Source: Colwellia sp. (GTDB lineage: Bacteria; Pseudomonadota; Gammaproteobacteria; Enterobacterales; Alteromonadaceae). From it: a stretch of 64,000 nt of DNA. The notes below the pieces were generated by a model. It was not told the DNA's origin, ran no database searches, and saw nothing but the letters and a program-made list of their open reading frames with translations. Positions 56,869 to 64,000 of this stretch are shown here, in pieces; the stretch's first letter is position 1, and each line of letters starts with the position of its first letter. The stretch covers positions 62,001-126,000 of the forward strand of contig JABSOY010000001.1 of NCBI GenBank assembly GCA_013215385.1. Direction: 5' to 3'. Position numbers and translations under genes: made by a program.

Positions 56869-58068
56869 ATGAAAAACTTTGATTGTGTAATTATTGGTGG
56901 AGGCATGGTTGGTGCTACTTGTGCGTTATCATTAGCGAACCTAGGCTTAAGCGTTGCTATTGTTGAGCAGCATCAGCCCAAGGGGTTTGATAAAGCTCAG
57001 CCATTAGACTTAAGGGTTTCTGCTATATCTCTTGCCTCTGAACATTTGTTGACCCAAGTGGCAGCATGGCCGCAATTACTGCGATGGCGCTTATGTCCTT
57101 ATAAGCGGCTTGGGGTATGGGAGCATAGTTATTCGTACACCGAATTTAAAGCAGTTGATATTAAACAGTCTCATTTAGGGCATATCATTGAAAATCGTTT
57201 GATCCAGCTTTCTTTATGGCAGCAAATAAGAAAACATCAAGCAATTACTTCATTTTGTCCCGCAAGTTTATCTGATTTTTCATCATCAGAAAATGAAGTT
57301 AACGTTACTCTTGTTAATAATGAAACCTCAGCACAAATTAAAATAAAGACAAAAACGTTAATCGCTGCAGATGGTGCGAATTCTCAAGTAAGAAAACTAG
57401 CGAATATTGGGATAACCGGCTGGGATTATCAACAATCTGCGATGTTAATTCATGTCGAAACACAAACAAAACAGCAAGATATTACCTGGCAGCAGTTCTG
57501 TGAAACGGGTCCTGTTGCTTTATTACCTTTACCTGGAAAGAGTGATTTAGGGGGCTATGCTTCTTTGGTTTGGTATCACCAAAAAGCGGAAATAAAAAGA
57601 TTGTCGGCTTTGTCAAATGAGCTACTTCAAGTCGAGATTTTACAAAACTTTCCTCAACGCTTAGGTAAAATTAAAGTTATAGATAAAGGTGCATTCCCGC
57701 TAAAGCGTAGGCATGCAAATACTTATCAACAGGGGCAAGTTCTATTACTTGGAGATGCAGCGCATACCATTAACCCAATGGCAGGTCAGGGAGTTAATTT
57801 GGGCTTTAAAGATGTTAAAGCCCTACAAACCGTTATTTCAACAGCTATAGCTAATGGTGAATGCTGGTCTCAACCTAACGTTCTAGCGCGCTATGAAAGC
57901 ATGCGCAGAAAAGATAATTTATTGATGATGTCAACGATGGATGCACTCTATGCTAGTTTCAGTCATCCGTCACCAGCTGTTAAGCTCTTACGTAATATCG
58001 GCATTAGTGTTGCTAACAAAGTTCCTTTTTTAAAGAATAAAGCACTGGCATATGCCTGCGGGGTTTAA
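56869..58068 (+). CDS. ubiF: Ubiquinone biosynthesis hydroxylase UbiF type
   Basis: A 399-residue FAD-dependent monooxygenase, most likely UbiF, which hydroxylates demethoxyubiquinol in aerobic ubiquinone synthesis. FAD motifs: IIGGGMVGAT (residues 8-17), the DG motif in LIAADGANSQVRK and the GD motif LLGDAAHTINPMAGQGVNLGFKD. The divergent arrangement ubiF/miaB and the tRNA array downstream match E. coli. Paralogues UbiH/UbiI are similar, so the name rests mainly on synteny. Confidence 0.92.
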   Translation: MKNFDCVIIGGGMVGATCALSLANLGLSVAIVEQHQPKGFDKAQPLDLRVSAISLASEHLLTQVAAWPQLLRWRLCPYKRLGVWEHSYSYTEFKAVDIKQSHLGHIIENRLIQLSLWQQIRKHQAITSFCPASLSDFSSSENEVNVTLVNNETSAQIKIKTKTLIAADGANSQVRKLANIGITGWDYQQSAMLIHVETQTKQQDITWQQFCETGPVALLPLPGKSDLGGYASLVWYHQKAEIKRLSALSNELLQVEILQNFPQRLGKIKVIDKGAFPLKRRHANTYQQGQVLLLGDAAHTINPMAGQGVNLGFKDVKALQTVISTAIANGECWSQPNVLARYESMRRKDNLLMMSTMDALYASFSHPSPAVKLLRNIGISVANKVPFLKNKALAYACGV

Positions 58069-58228
58069 TCTTATTCGGCTTTAAGGAACTTTTATTCAAT
58101 CATAAACTAAAGCTATGCTTGTTGAGATTATTTAGGTTTTTTGCAGGGCATGTTTTTGACAATACATGTCGGGGCTTTAAATAAAGAGGATATTTGAGCG
58201 AAACGCTTAGTATTTATTGATTTTATAA

Positions 58229-58303
58229 TGGCAGGGGTAAGAGGATTTGAACCTCTGAATGACTGGATCAAAACCAGCTGCCTTACCGCTTGGCTATACC
58301 CCT
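58229..58303 (-). tRNA. tRNA-Gln (TTG)
   Basis: The minus strand folds as a cloverleaf with acceptor AGGGGTA / TACCCCT, anticodon loop GGTTTTGATCC (anticodon TTG), T loop GGTTCAAATCC and encoded CCA. Last gene of the array. Confidence 0.97.
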
Positions 58304-58353
58304 GTAATGTTACTTACTTTTCACAAATACCAAATGATAAATATTAGTTAGAA

Positions 58354-58438
<85 letters not shown>

Positions 58439-58473
58439 ATTATTCTAATACTACTTTATTACTAAGAGTAAAA

Positions 58474-58550
58474 TGGTGGCTACACCGGGATTTGAACCTG
58501 GGACCCCATCATTATGAGTGATGTGCTCTAACCAGCTGAGCTATGTAGCC
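58474..58550 (-). tRNA. tRNA-Met (CAT), elongator type
   Basis: A 77-base tRNA on the minus strand: acceptor GGCTACA / TGTAGCC, anticodon CAT in ACTCATAAT, and encoded CCA. The fully paired acceptor, lacking the C1-A72 mismatch of initiator tRNA, marks an elongator. Confidence 0.95.
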
Positions 58551-58631
58551 TTGTGTTTTCTTCCTTCAATATCAACTATAAATAGATAAGATAGCTGAGG
58601 AGCAGCTGTTTAGAGTTTATTGATTTTAGAA

Positions 58632-58706
58632 TGGCAGGGGTAAGAGGATTTGAACCTCTGAATGACTGGATCAAAACCAGCTGCCTTACCGCTTGGCTAT
58701 ACCCCT
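58632..58706 (-). tRNA. tRNA-Gln (TTG)
   Basis: Same 75-base sequence as the copy at 58229, with anticodon TTG and encoded CCA. The sequence on its promoter-distal side (about TATTGATTTTA) also matches that of the 58229 copy. Confidence 0.97.
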
Positions 58707-58805
58707 GTAGATAATTCTAAATCACAAATAAGTATGACGCTTAAATATGTTTAATATTTTTTAATAACTTAATAAGATTTTAAAATGAATGTTAAACAAA
58801 GAAAG

Positions 58806-58880
58806 TGGCAGGGGTAAGAGGATTTGAACCTCTGAATGACTGGATCAAAACCAGCTGCCTTACCGCTTGGCTATACCCCT
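58806..58880 (-). tRNA. tRNA-Gln (TTG)
   Basis: Third copy of the 75-base tRNA-Gln; anticodon TTG, encoded CCA. Confidence 0.97.
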
Positions 58881-58932
58881 GCAATATTACTTACTCTCTA
58901 ACAAATATCTTGATGATAAATGTTAGTTAGAA

Positions 58933-59017
<85 letters not shown>

Positions 59018-59052
59018 ATTATTCTAATACTACTTTATTACTAAGAGTAAAA

Positions 59053-59129
59053 TGGTGGCTACACCGGGATTTGAACCTGGGACCCCATCATTATGAGTGA
59101 TGTGCTCTAACCAGCTGAGCTATGTAGCC
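59053..59129 (-). tRNA. tRNA-Met (CAT), elongator type
   Basis: Same as the copy at 58474; first gene after the array promoter. Anticodon CAT, encoded CCA. Confidence 0.95.
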
Positions 59130-59160
59130 TTTCCGTATTGCCTCTCAGCAAGTGGCGCGT

Positions 59161-59189
59161 ATTATGCAAATCTACTCGGGCTACGTCAA
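59161..59189 (-). promoter_or_regulatory. Promoter of the tRNA array
   Basis: On the minus strand: -35 TTGACG, 17-base spacer, -10 CATAAT, then the GC-rich discriminator ACGCGCC, as in growth-rate-controlled stable-RNA promoters. The first tRNA begins about 30 bases after the -10. Confidence 0.8.
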
Positions 59190-59287
59190 CCGTTTTTTAA
59201 TAATAAATGATACTTTTTTTCTGTTTGCTTGTTTACTCAACAAACTGACTATTTTCTCTCCGCGAAAGATAATTCATCTATAAAATA

Positions 59288-59314
59288 AAAGCAAGAACAC
59301 TAGGTTCTTGCTTT
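59288..59314 (-). terminator. Terminator of the DUF3718 gene
   Basis: AAAGCAAGAAC / GTTCTTGCTTT with a five-base loop, followed on the minus strand by TATTTTA, 34 bases after the stop. Confidence 0.75.
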
Positions 59315-59347
59315 GTAATACCTATATAGGTGAATTAATAATTCAGT

Positions 59348-59695
59348 TTAATTAATTCTATCTTTTGCTTCTTCTTCTAAATGTTTTGAGTACTTAGCTA
59401 TTTTGTCTATATGCTTAGCAACTTCTTTGGCTGAAATCTTACCAATAATAAACTCGCCAACTTCTAATGCTTTACTTGATGCTGCAAATATTAATAAGTT
59501 TTTCCCATTACATTCTAAGTCTTTAAAAACTTTACGCATTTTAATTCTTTTTTGCTTTAAATATGAGCGAAGACGGTTTTTATCATTAGCGGCAACGTAC
59601 TCACAAATACGTAATGAAATATTCTCTGCTTTAGTTACCGGAGCAAAGGTTACTGTTGCGGTTATTATACTAGCGATTAAAAGTGTTTTTTTCAT
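59348..59695 (-). CDS. DUF3718 family exported protein
   Basis: A 115-residue protein with a signal peptide (MKKTLLIASIITATVTFAPV, cleavage near TKA-EN). The mature part is the DUF3718 type: LRICEYVAANDKNRLRSYLKQKRIKMRKVFKDLECNGKNLLIFAASS with two conserved cysteines. The C terminus is a charged helix. Function unknown; periplasmic or secreted. Confidence 0.85.
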   Translation of the reverse strand: MKKTLLIASIITATVTFAPVTKAENISLRICEYVAANDKNRLRSYLKQKRIKMRKVFKDLECNGKNLLIFAASSKALEVGEFIIGKISAKEVAKHIDKIAKYSKHLEEEAKDRIN

Positions 59696-59946
59696 GATGT
59701 ACCTTTCAGTTATTTGATCTGATCAGCTCAATAAATATACTTCCGTATATATCAAACTGTTACAAGTGTAATTGTGGTATATTTTTCAAATAAAACAAGC
59801 TATTGATGATGTTTTTTTTGCATAAAGGGCTTTTATAATTTTGCTACTAATATATTGTATTTTCTTTGTTTTATTTTTGTTTGTTTAATGTTCAATCTAT
59901 ATAACTAGTCAATTTTCCTTAAGAAAAATGTTCGAGGAATTAATAA

Positions 59947-59970
59947 TAAAAAAGGAGCCGAAGCTCCTTT
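59947..59970 (-). terminator. Terminator of the rplY-pth-ychF run
   Basis: On the minus strand AAAGGAGC-TTCG-GCTCCTTT is followed by TTTATT, 24 bases after the ychF stop. The TTCG loop is unusually stable. Confidence 0.88.
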
Positions 59971-59993
59971 GTCTGAAAGTTTAAGATCAAGGA

Positions 59994-61085
59994 TTAGACA
60001 TTAAACCTAAAATGAACAACATCACCATCTTTAACGCGGTACTCTTTACCTTCTAAACGCCATTTACCAGCTTCTTTAGCGCCAGACTCACCGTTAAACT
60101 CAATAAAGTCATCATAGGCGACTACTTCAGCGCGGATAAAGCCTTTTTCAAAGTCGGTATGAATAACACCAGCAGCTTGTGGTGCAGTTGCATTTTTCTT
60201 AACTGTCCATGCACGAACTTCTTTAACGCCGGCAGTAAAATAGGTTTGCAAGTGAAGTAAGGAATAACCAGCATTAATAACACGATTAAGCCCTGGTTCT
60301 TCCAAGCCAAGGTCTGCCATAAATTCAACACGGTCTTCATCATCCATTTCAGACAATTCACTTTCTATTTCAGCACAAACAGCAACAACTATGGCTCCTT
60401 CGGCATCCGCAATTTCTTGTACTTGATCAAGGTAGGGGTTGTTTTCAAAACCATCATCATTGACATTAGCGATATACATCGTAGGTTTAACCGTTAAAAA
60501 GTTTAAGTAGTCGACGGCTGCTTTTTCTTCTTTAGTTAATTCTAAAGAGCGTACCATGTGACCTTCTTCAACATGCTTTAATATTTTCTCTAATACCGGC
60601 ATTTCAAATTTAGCGTCTTTATCGCCACCTTTGGCTTTTTTCGCTAAACGAAAAATTGCACGTTCTGCTGTGTCCATATCAGATAAAGCGAGTTCAATAT
60701 TGATGACTTCAATATCATCAACAGGACTAATCTTATTCGCGACATGAATAATATTGTCATTGTCAAAACAACGAACTACGTGACCAATAGCATCGGTTTC
60801 ACGAATGTTAGCAAGAAATTTATTACCTAAACCTTCACCTTTAGAAGCGCCAGCCACTAAACCCGCAATATCAACAAATTCCATCGTTGTTGCTAAAACA
60901 CGCTCAGGATTTACAATTTTTGCTAAAGCGTCTAAACGTGGATCAGGTACCGGTACGACACCCGTATTCGGCTCTATAGTACAAAATGGAAAGTTAGCTG
61001 CATCAATACCTGCTTTAGTTAGTGCATTGAAAAGTGTTGATTTACCTACGTTGGGCAAGCCAACAATACCGCATTTGAATCCCAT
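59994..61085 (-). CDS. ychF: Redox-regulated ATPase YchF
   Basis: YchF (OLA1 family) is a P-loop ATPase of the Obg superfamily that binds ribosomes and helps control the oxidative stress response. The 363-residue protein has the G1 motif GLPNVGKST (8-16), [27 protein letters not shown] as G3, and the C-terminal TGS domain (about 278-362). The usual G4 NKxD is replaced, as typical for ATP preference. It lies 44 bases after pth. Confidence 0.97.
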   Translation of the reverse strand: MGFKCGIVGLPNVGKSTLFNALTKAGIDAANFPFCTIEPNTGVVPVPDPRLDALAKIVNPERVLATTMEFVDIAGLVAGASKGEGLGNKFLANIRETDAIGHVVRCFDNDNIIHVANKISPVDDIEVINIELALSDMDTAERAIFRLAKKAKGGDKDAKFEMPVLEKILKHVEEGHMVRSLELTKEEKAAVDYLNFLTVKPTMYIANVNDDGFENNPYLDQVQEIADAEGAIVVAVCAEIESELSEMDDEDRVEFMADLGLEEPGLNRVINAGYSLLHLQTYFTAGVKEVRAWTVKKNATAPQAAGVIHTDFEKGFIRAEVVAYDDFIEFNGESGAKEAGKWRLEGKEYRVKDGDVVHFRFNV

Positions 61086-61129
61086 GATAATACCTTAATA
61101 ATTTTGTAAAGTTGCTTTTGAAATTTGAA

Positions 61130-61714
61130 TTAAAGCGCTTTGAACGAATGCAAACGATTTTGAGCTTTCTTTAAATCGTCTTTTTTCCAGATGTCGATGC
61201 ATCGGCTTGCTTCATCAATCGCTTGTGTTATTTTATCTTGGTCAATAGCTGGAGCTTTGCCAAGTACATGTCCGGTAACGCGATCTCTATGGCCGGGGTG
61301 ACCAATACCAATGCGTAACCGATAAAATTCTTTGTTATTTGCCAGACACGAAATTATATCGCGTAAGCCGTTATGCCCACCGTGTCCGCCACCTTTCTTT
61401 ATTTTACAAACGCCCGGTTCCATGTCTAACTCATCATGAGCAACAAGAATATTTTCTACGGGAATACGAAAAAAATTCGCGAGAGGAGCTACAGACTGAC
61501 CACTTCGATTCATGAACGTTGTTGGAATAAGTAAATGAATAACTTCGTTACCTATTAGGCCTTTGCCATAAAGTCCGAAATATTTTTTTTCTGGTCTGAG
61601 AGAAATGTTGTAGCGAGAAGCAAGTTCTTCGACGAACCAAACTCCGGCATTGTGACGGGTCTTTGTATATTCGGGGCCTGGATTACCCAGGCCCACAACT
61701 ATTTGAATAGTCAT
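61130..61714 (-). CDS. pth: Peptidyl-tRNA hydrolase
   Basis: Pth cleaves peptidyl-tRNA released from stalled ribosomes. The 194-residue protein starts [31 protein letters not shown] with the catalytic His at about 21 and the second conserved site [11 protein letters not shown]. The C-terminal RLHSF is normal. It follows rplY by 21 bases. Confidence 0.97.
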   Translation of the reverse strand: MTIQIVVGLGNPGPEYTKTRHNAGVWFVEELASRYNISLRPEKKYFGLYGKGLIGNEVIHLLIPTTFMNRSGQSVAPLANFFRIPVENILVAHDELDMEPGVCKIKKGGGHGGHNGLRDIISCLANNKEFYRLRIGIGHPGHRDRVTGHVLGKAPAIDQDKITQAIDEASRCIDIWKKDDLKKAQNRLHSFKAL

Positions 61715-61735
61715 CTAAAGGAATATTCCTTTGGA

Positions 61736-62371
61736 TTATTCTTCAGTAGTTTCAACAGGAGCAACAGGTGCACTATTGTCTTCGTCTTCATCTTTTACAA
61801 CTTTCGGTGCATTTAATGAAACAACAGCTTGATCATGATCTTCGCCTTTTGCTAATTCGTCAGATGTTACGCCTTTAGGCAAGGTAACGTCTGATAAATG
61901 CAATGTTTGGCCAACTTCTAAACCAGCAACATCAATTTCGATGAATTCTGGAATGTCTGCAGGTAAACAGCTAACCGCAATTTCATTAACTTGGTGAGCA
62001 ATCTTGCCACCTTTTTTCTCTGCTTCTTCTTCATTAATGAAGTGAATAGGAGCGTTAACGTGTACTGCGTGAGTAGCATCGATGCGTAAAAAATCTAAAT
62101 GCATTACAAGTTGCTTGAACGGGTGACGTTGCATGTCTTTTAAAAGACACTCAACTGGCTTGCCGTCAATGTTGATTTTTAATACGTGAGAGTAGAATGC
62201 TTCTTCTTGTTGTGCACGGTAAACATTTTTGTGCTCTAACGTTAAAGAAACAGGCTCTTGGCCTTCACCGTATAAAATTGCAGGAACTTTGTTTGCGTGA
62301 CGTAGGCGGCGGCTCGCACCTTTCCCTAGGTCAGTACGAACTTCAGCTTCTAAAGTAAATAAATCTGTCAT
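61736..62371 (-). CDS. rplY: 50S ribosomal protein L25/general stress protein Ctc
   Basis: L25 binds 5S rRNA in the large subunit. This is the long, 211-residue Ctc form: an N-terminal 5S-binding barrel (1-95, [22 protein letters not shown]) followed by a C-terminal domain and an acidic tail ([17 protein letters not shown]). It heads the rplY-pth-ychF run, and a promoter about 115 bases upstream is recognisable. Confidence 0.97.
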   Translation of the reverse strand: MTDLFTLEAEVRTDLGKGASRRLRHANKVPAILYGEGQEPVSLTLEHKNVYRAQQEEAFYSHVLKINIDGKPVECLLKDMQRHPFKQLVMHLDFLRIDATHAVHVNAPIHFINEEEAEKKGGKIAHQVNEIAVSCLPADIPEFIEIDVAGLEVGQTLHLSDVTLPKGVTSDELAKGEDHDQAVVSLNAPKVVKDEDEDNSAPVAPVETTEE

Positions 62372-63089
62372 GGTATAATACCTAATATTAAATAGTTAAT
62401 TTAGTTGTTTTTTGCGACCAAAAACAACCGTGAACCTTTCGATAATAACAATTAAAACTAATTCAATCGCTATAAAAGGCGCGGCATGATAACACTTCAG
62501 CCTAATCAGATCCAACGTTTATCCATGAGGAATTTAAATTGTGCTTGGAATTATCAATTGAGGTTAAATATAGGTCAGTAAAAATGGTAAGTAATAGATT
62601 TTTACTGGTTTTCGAAGGTACTGTTTATTGATTTAATTTAGTATGTTTATCTATCGTGATACTGTGAAAAATATTGTACTGGCCCACAGGGGGCAACGAC
62701 ATATGGATTTATTGCCGACGACTTGGATAATATTGAATTTTGTATGTTTTTCAAAATCAAAGATTTGTTATCCTTCTGGCCATTGGTAAAGTTCGATAAT
62801 GAGTGAGAGCATTGTTTCAAGATAATCTACGTTTATTAGATTTAAGATGACCTTAGTGTACGGCATCAAAACGTCTTAGCGTTGTGAATACACGATACTA
62901 CGCGGCTAAGGACAGACAATTGAAACATATAAATGGTATTGACCTTCTTCTACTTTTAAGTATTATTTTCTGCTGCTCCATTTGAAGTTATTCAGTTTCT
63001 TAATACACGTTTACTACGTTGAAACTCACCGGAAGAGTTTTCTGTGTCATACCATTTATCAAGTTATTTTTTTGCGACAATTGCCCCGA
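62372..63089. other. 718-base region without a gene
   Basis: No complete gene seen. The rplY promoter is at 62486-62515. Between 62700 and 62790 a 28-codon frame (MDLLPTTWIILNFVCFS) has no support. At 62929-63059 a 131-base segment is bounded by an imperfect inverted repeat (see findings). Base use in the middle is slightly richer in GC than its surroundings (GGCCCACAGGGGGC at 62691), perhaps a decayed sequence. Confidence 0.5.
62486..62515 (-). promoter_or_regulatory. Probable promoter of rplY
   Basis: On the minus strand: -35 TTGGAT, 18-base spacer, -10 TATCAT, then GCCGCGCC. The GC-rich discriminator resembles that of the tRNA promoter, fitting growth-rate control of a ribosomal gene. Confidence 0.55.
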
Positions 63090-63578
63090 TTATTTATCTA
63101 CTAAATCTAATTGACGATTCGCTATATTACGATTTGTTGCAAGCGTTTTCGCAATAAGCTTGTCAATACTATGGCTACCCGCACCTCGAAAAATGAGTGC
63201 TAAATTTATCAATAAAAGTGCTAATCCAAATTCATAGCCATTGTTATTCATAAATAAGCCATTATTGAAATGTACGGTAAAAATAGCGACTAACATCGTT
63301 ATTGCTAAAGCAAACGCGGCAGGTCTAACGAATAAACCAATAATTAAAAGTAACCCTCCAATCAACTCAATTCCGCCAGCTAAACCAGCCATAACCACCC
63401 CAGGTGATAAACCAATAGATTCCATCCAGCCACCTGTGCCTTCTAATCCATAGCCGCCAAACCAGCCAAAAAGCTTTTGGGCTCCGTGAGCAATAAATAT
63501 TACGCCAATGCCTAATCGGATTGGCAATGTATCAATGCCTGGTTTTGTTAATAATAATCTTTCTAATAGTAAGCCCAT
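63090..63578 (-). CDS. DoxX family membrane protein
   Basis: A 162-residue protein with four membrane segments and the DoxX pattern: RLGIGVIFIAHGAQKLFGWFGGYG, then AGLAGGIELIGGLLLIIGLF and FALAITMLVAIFTVHF. The family is often found with redox or pirin genes; a pirin gene lies directly upstream here, so they may form a pair. Function unclear. Confidence 0.88.
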   Translation of the reverse strand: MGLLLERLLLTKPGIDTLPIRLGIGVIFIAHGAQKLFGWFGGYGLEGTGGWMESIGLSPGVVMAGLAGGIELIGGLLLIIGLFVRPAAFALAITMLVAIFTVHFNNGLFMNNNGYEFGLALLLINLALIFRGAGSHSIDKLIAKTLATNRNIANRQLDLVDK

Positions 63579-63704
63579 TTGTCTATATCCAAGTTAAATT
63601 AGTAATCGAATTTAATTCTATTAACTAATTTAACTTTCAATAACCTGATAAACATGTATGAAATATTCAAAAAATTTGAACATTCAACAGATTGACATTA
63701 TCAG

Positions 63705-64000
63705 TTATTTGGGCGCGTCAATCAGCACAATTTCACAATCCGTTAAGGCCGTAATGGTAATTAATTTACTATTTGTTACTTCTGCACCATCGCCTTTATT
63801 AAGAATTTTACTCGATGATGTATCTGATAGCTCGAACATTCCTATAGAAGATAGTAGGTAAGCTTGGTGGTCGATGTTATGTTTCAAACATGTCCCTTTT
63901 GCTAGTTTCCCACTGTAAATTCGTGCTTGTTGATTTATAAATAAGGTATCGTGTTTATCTTCATGGTAACCAGATACTAATAAAGATAAGTTTTCTTTAG
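63705..64000 (-). CDS. Pirin family protein (YhhW-type), 5' end outside window
   Basis: The last 98 or so residues of a bicupin, read on the minus strand with no stop up to the window end. The visible part has the C-terminal features of the pirin/YhhW family: LSLLVSGYHEDK, FINQQARIYSGKL, HQAYLLSSIGMFEL, ILNKGDGAEVTN and TDCEIVLIDAPK. YhhW-type pirins can have quercetinase activity; this depends on the metal-binding residues in the missing N-terminal half. The TTG at 63887 is internal and not a real start. It lies next to a DoxX gene. Confidence 0.9.
   Translation of the reverse strand, partial: KENLSLLVSGYHEDKHDTLFINQQARIYSGKLAKGTCLKHNIDHQAYLLSSIGMFELSDTSSSKILNKGDGAEVTNSKLITITALTDCEIVLIDAPK

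Noticed and set aside
63658-63861. 67-codon plus-strand frame near the window end
   Set aside because: It is antisense to the pirin reading frame, which has clear family motifs and continues past the window edge.

Overview
The window is chromosomal backbone from a low-GC marine gammaproteobacterium. Gene content and order (htpG-adk, hisGDCBHAFI, gcvA-ygdD-rlmM, ppnN-queF-syd-csrB, ubiF/miaB-ybeZ-ybeY-corC-lnt, a Met/Leu/Gln tRNA array, rplY-pth-ychF) combined with Alteromonadales-type extras (DUF3192, DUF3549, DUF3301 and DUF3718 proteins, a VolA-type lipase, several c-di-GMP proteins) point to the Colwellia/Thalassotalea group of Alteromonadales. This is inferred from gene content; no 16S gene is present. 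I see no insertion sequence, prophage, CRISPR array or defence island.

Layout. 1-4.8 kb: the 3' part of htpG, adk, a MAPEG protein, an ElaA-type acetyltransferase and two hypotheticals. 4.9-12.5 kb: a complete histidine operon on the minus strand with its leader peptide (four consecutive His codons) and attenuator. 12.7-18.5 kb: yoaA helicase, tsaB, a Gln-rich hypothetical, an M50-like membrane peptidase, slp and an alpha/beta hydrolase. 18.5-25.1 kb: lipid genes, fadD and a volA-type surface lipase, each with a FadR-like operator upstream, plus yciK and sohB. 25.1-31.1 kb: gcvA, a small hydrolase, ygdD, rlmM, an NAD-type isocitrate dehydrogenase and a DUF3192 protein. 31.2-41.1 kb: xni, ppnN, a diguanylate cyclase, queF, syd, a second DUF3192 protein, a GAF-GGDEF-EAL protein and a GNAT enzyme.

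41.3-43.75 kb is the most interesting region. Two CsrB-type small RNAs, each with about 20 GGA motifs, GGA-loop hairpins and a rho-independent terminator, lie in the same orientation on either side of one minus-strand membrane-protein gene. A UvrY/GacA-like box lies far upstream of the first, with a weaker one upstream of the second. The locus matches E. coli synteny, where csrB lies beside syd. These RNAs would be expected to titrate CsrA, and the surrounding c-di-GMP genes are plausible members of that network.

43.8-50.9 kb: DUF3301, DUF3549, ibpA with a ROSE-like RNA thermometer, an exported Tpx, a two-gene REC-CheC plus PAS-GGDEF module and an exported amidohydrolase. 51-58.1 kb: miaB-ybeZ-ybeY-corC-lnt with ubiF divergent. 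58.2-59.2 kb: seven tRNA genes (Met-Leu-Gln-Gln-Met-Leu-Gln in transcription order) formed partly by tandem duplication, with a clear promoter. 59.3-64 kb: a DUF3718 protein, ychF, pth, rplY, a 718-bp region without genes, a DoxX protein and a pirin cut by the window end.
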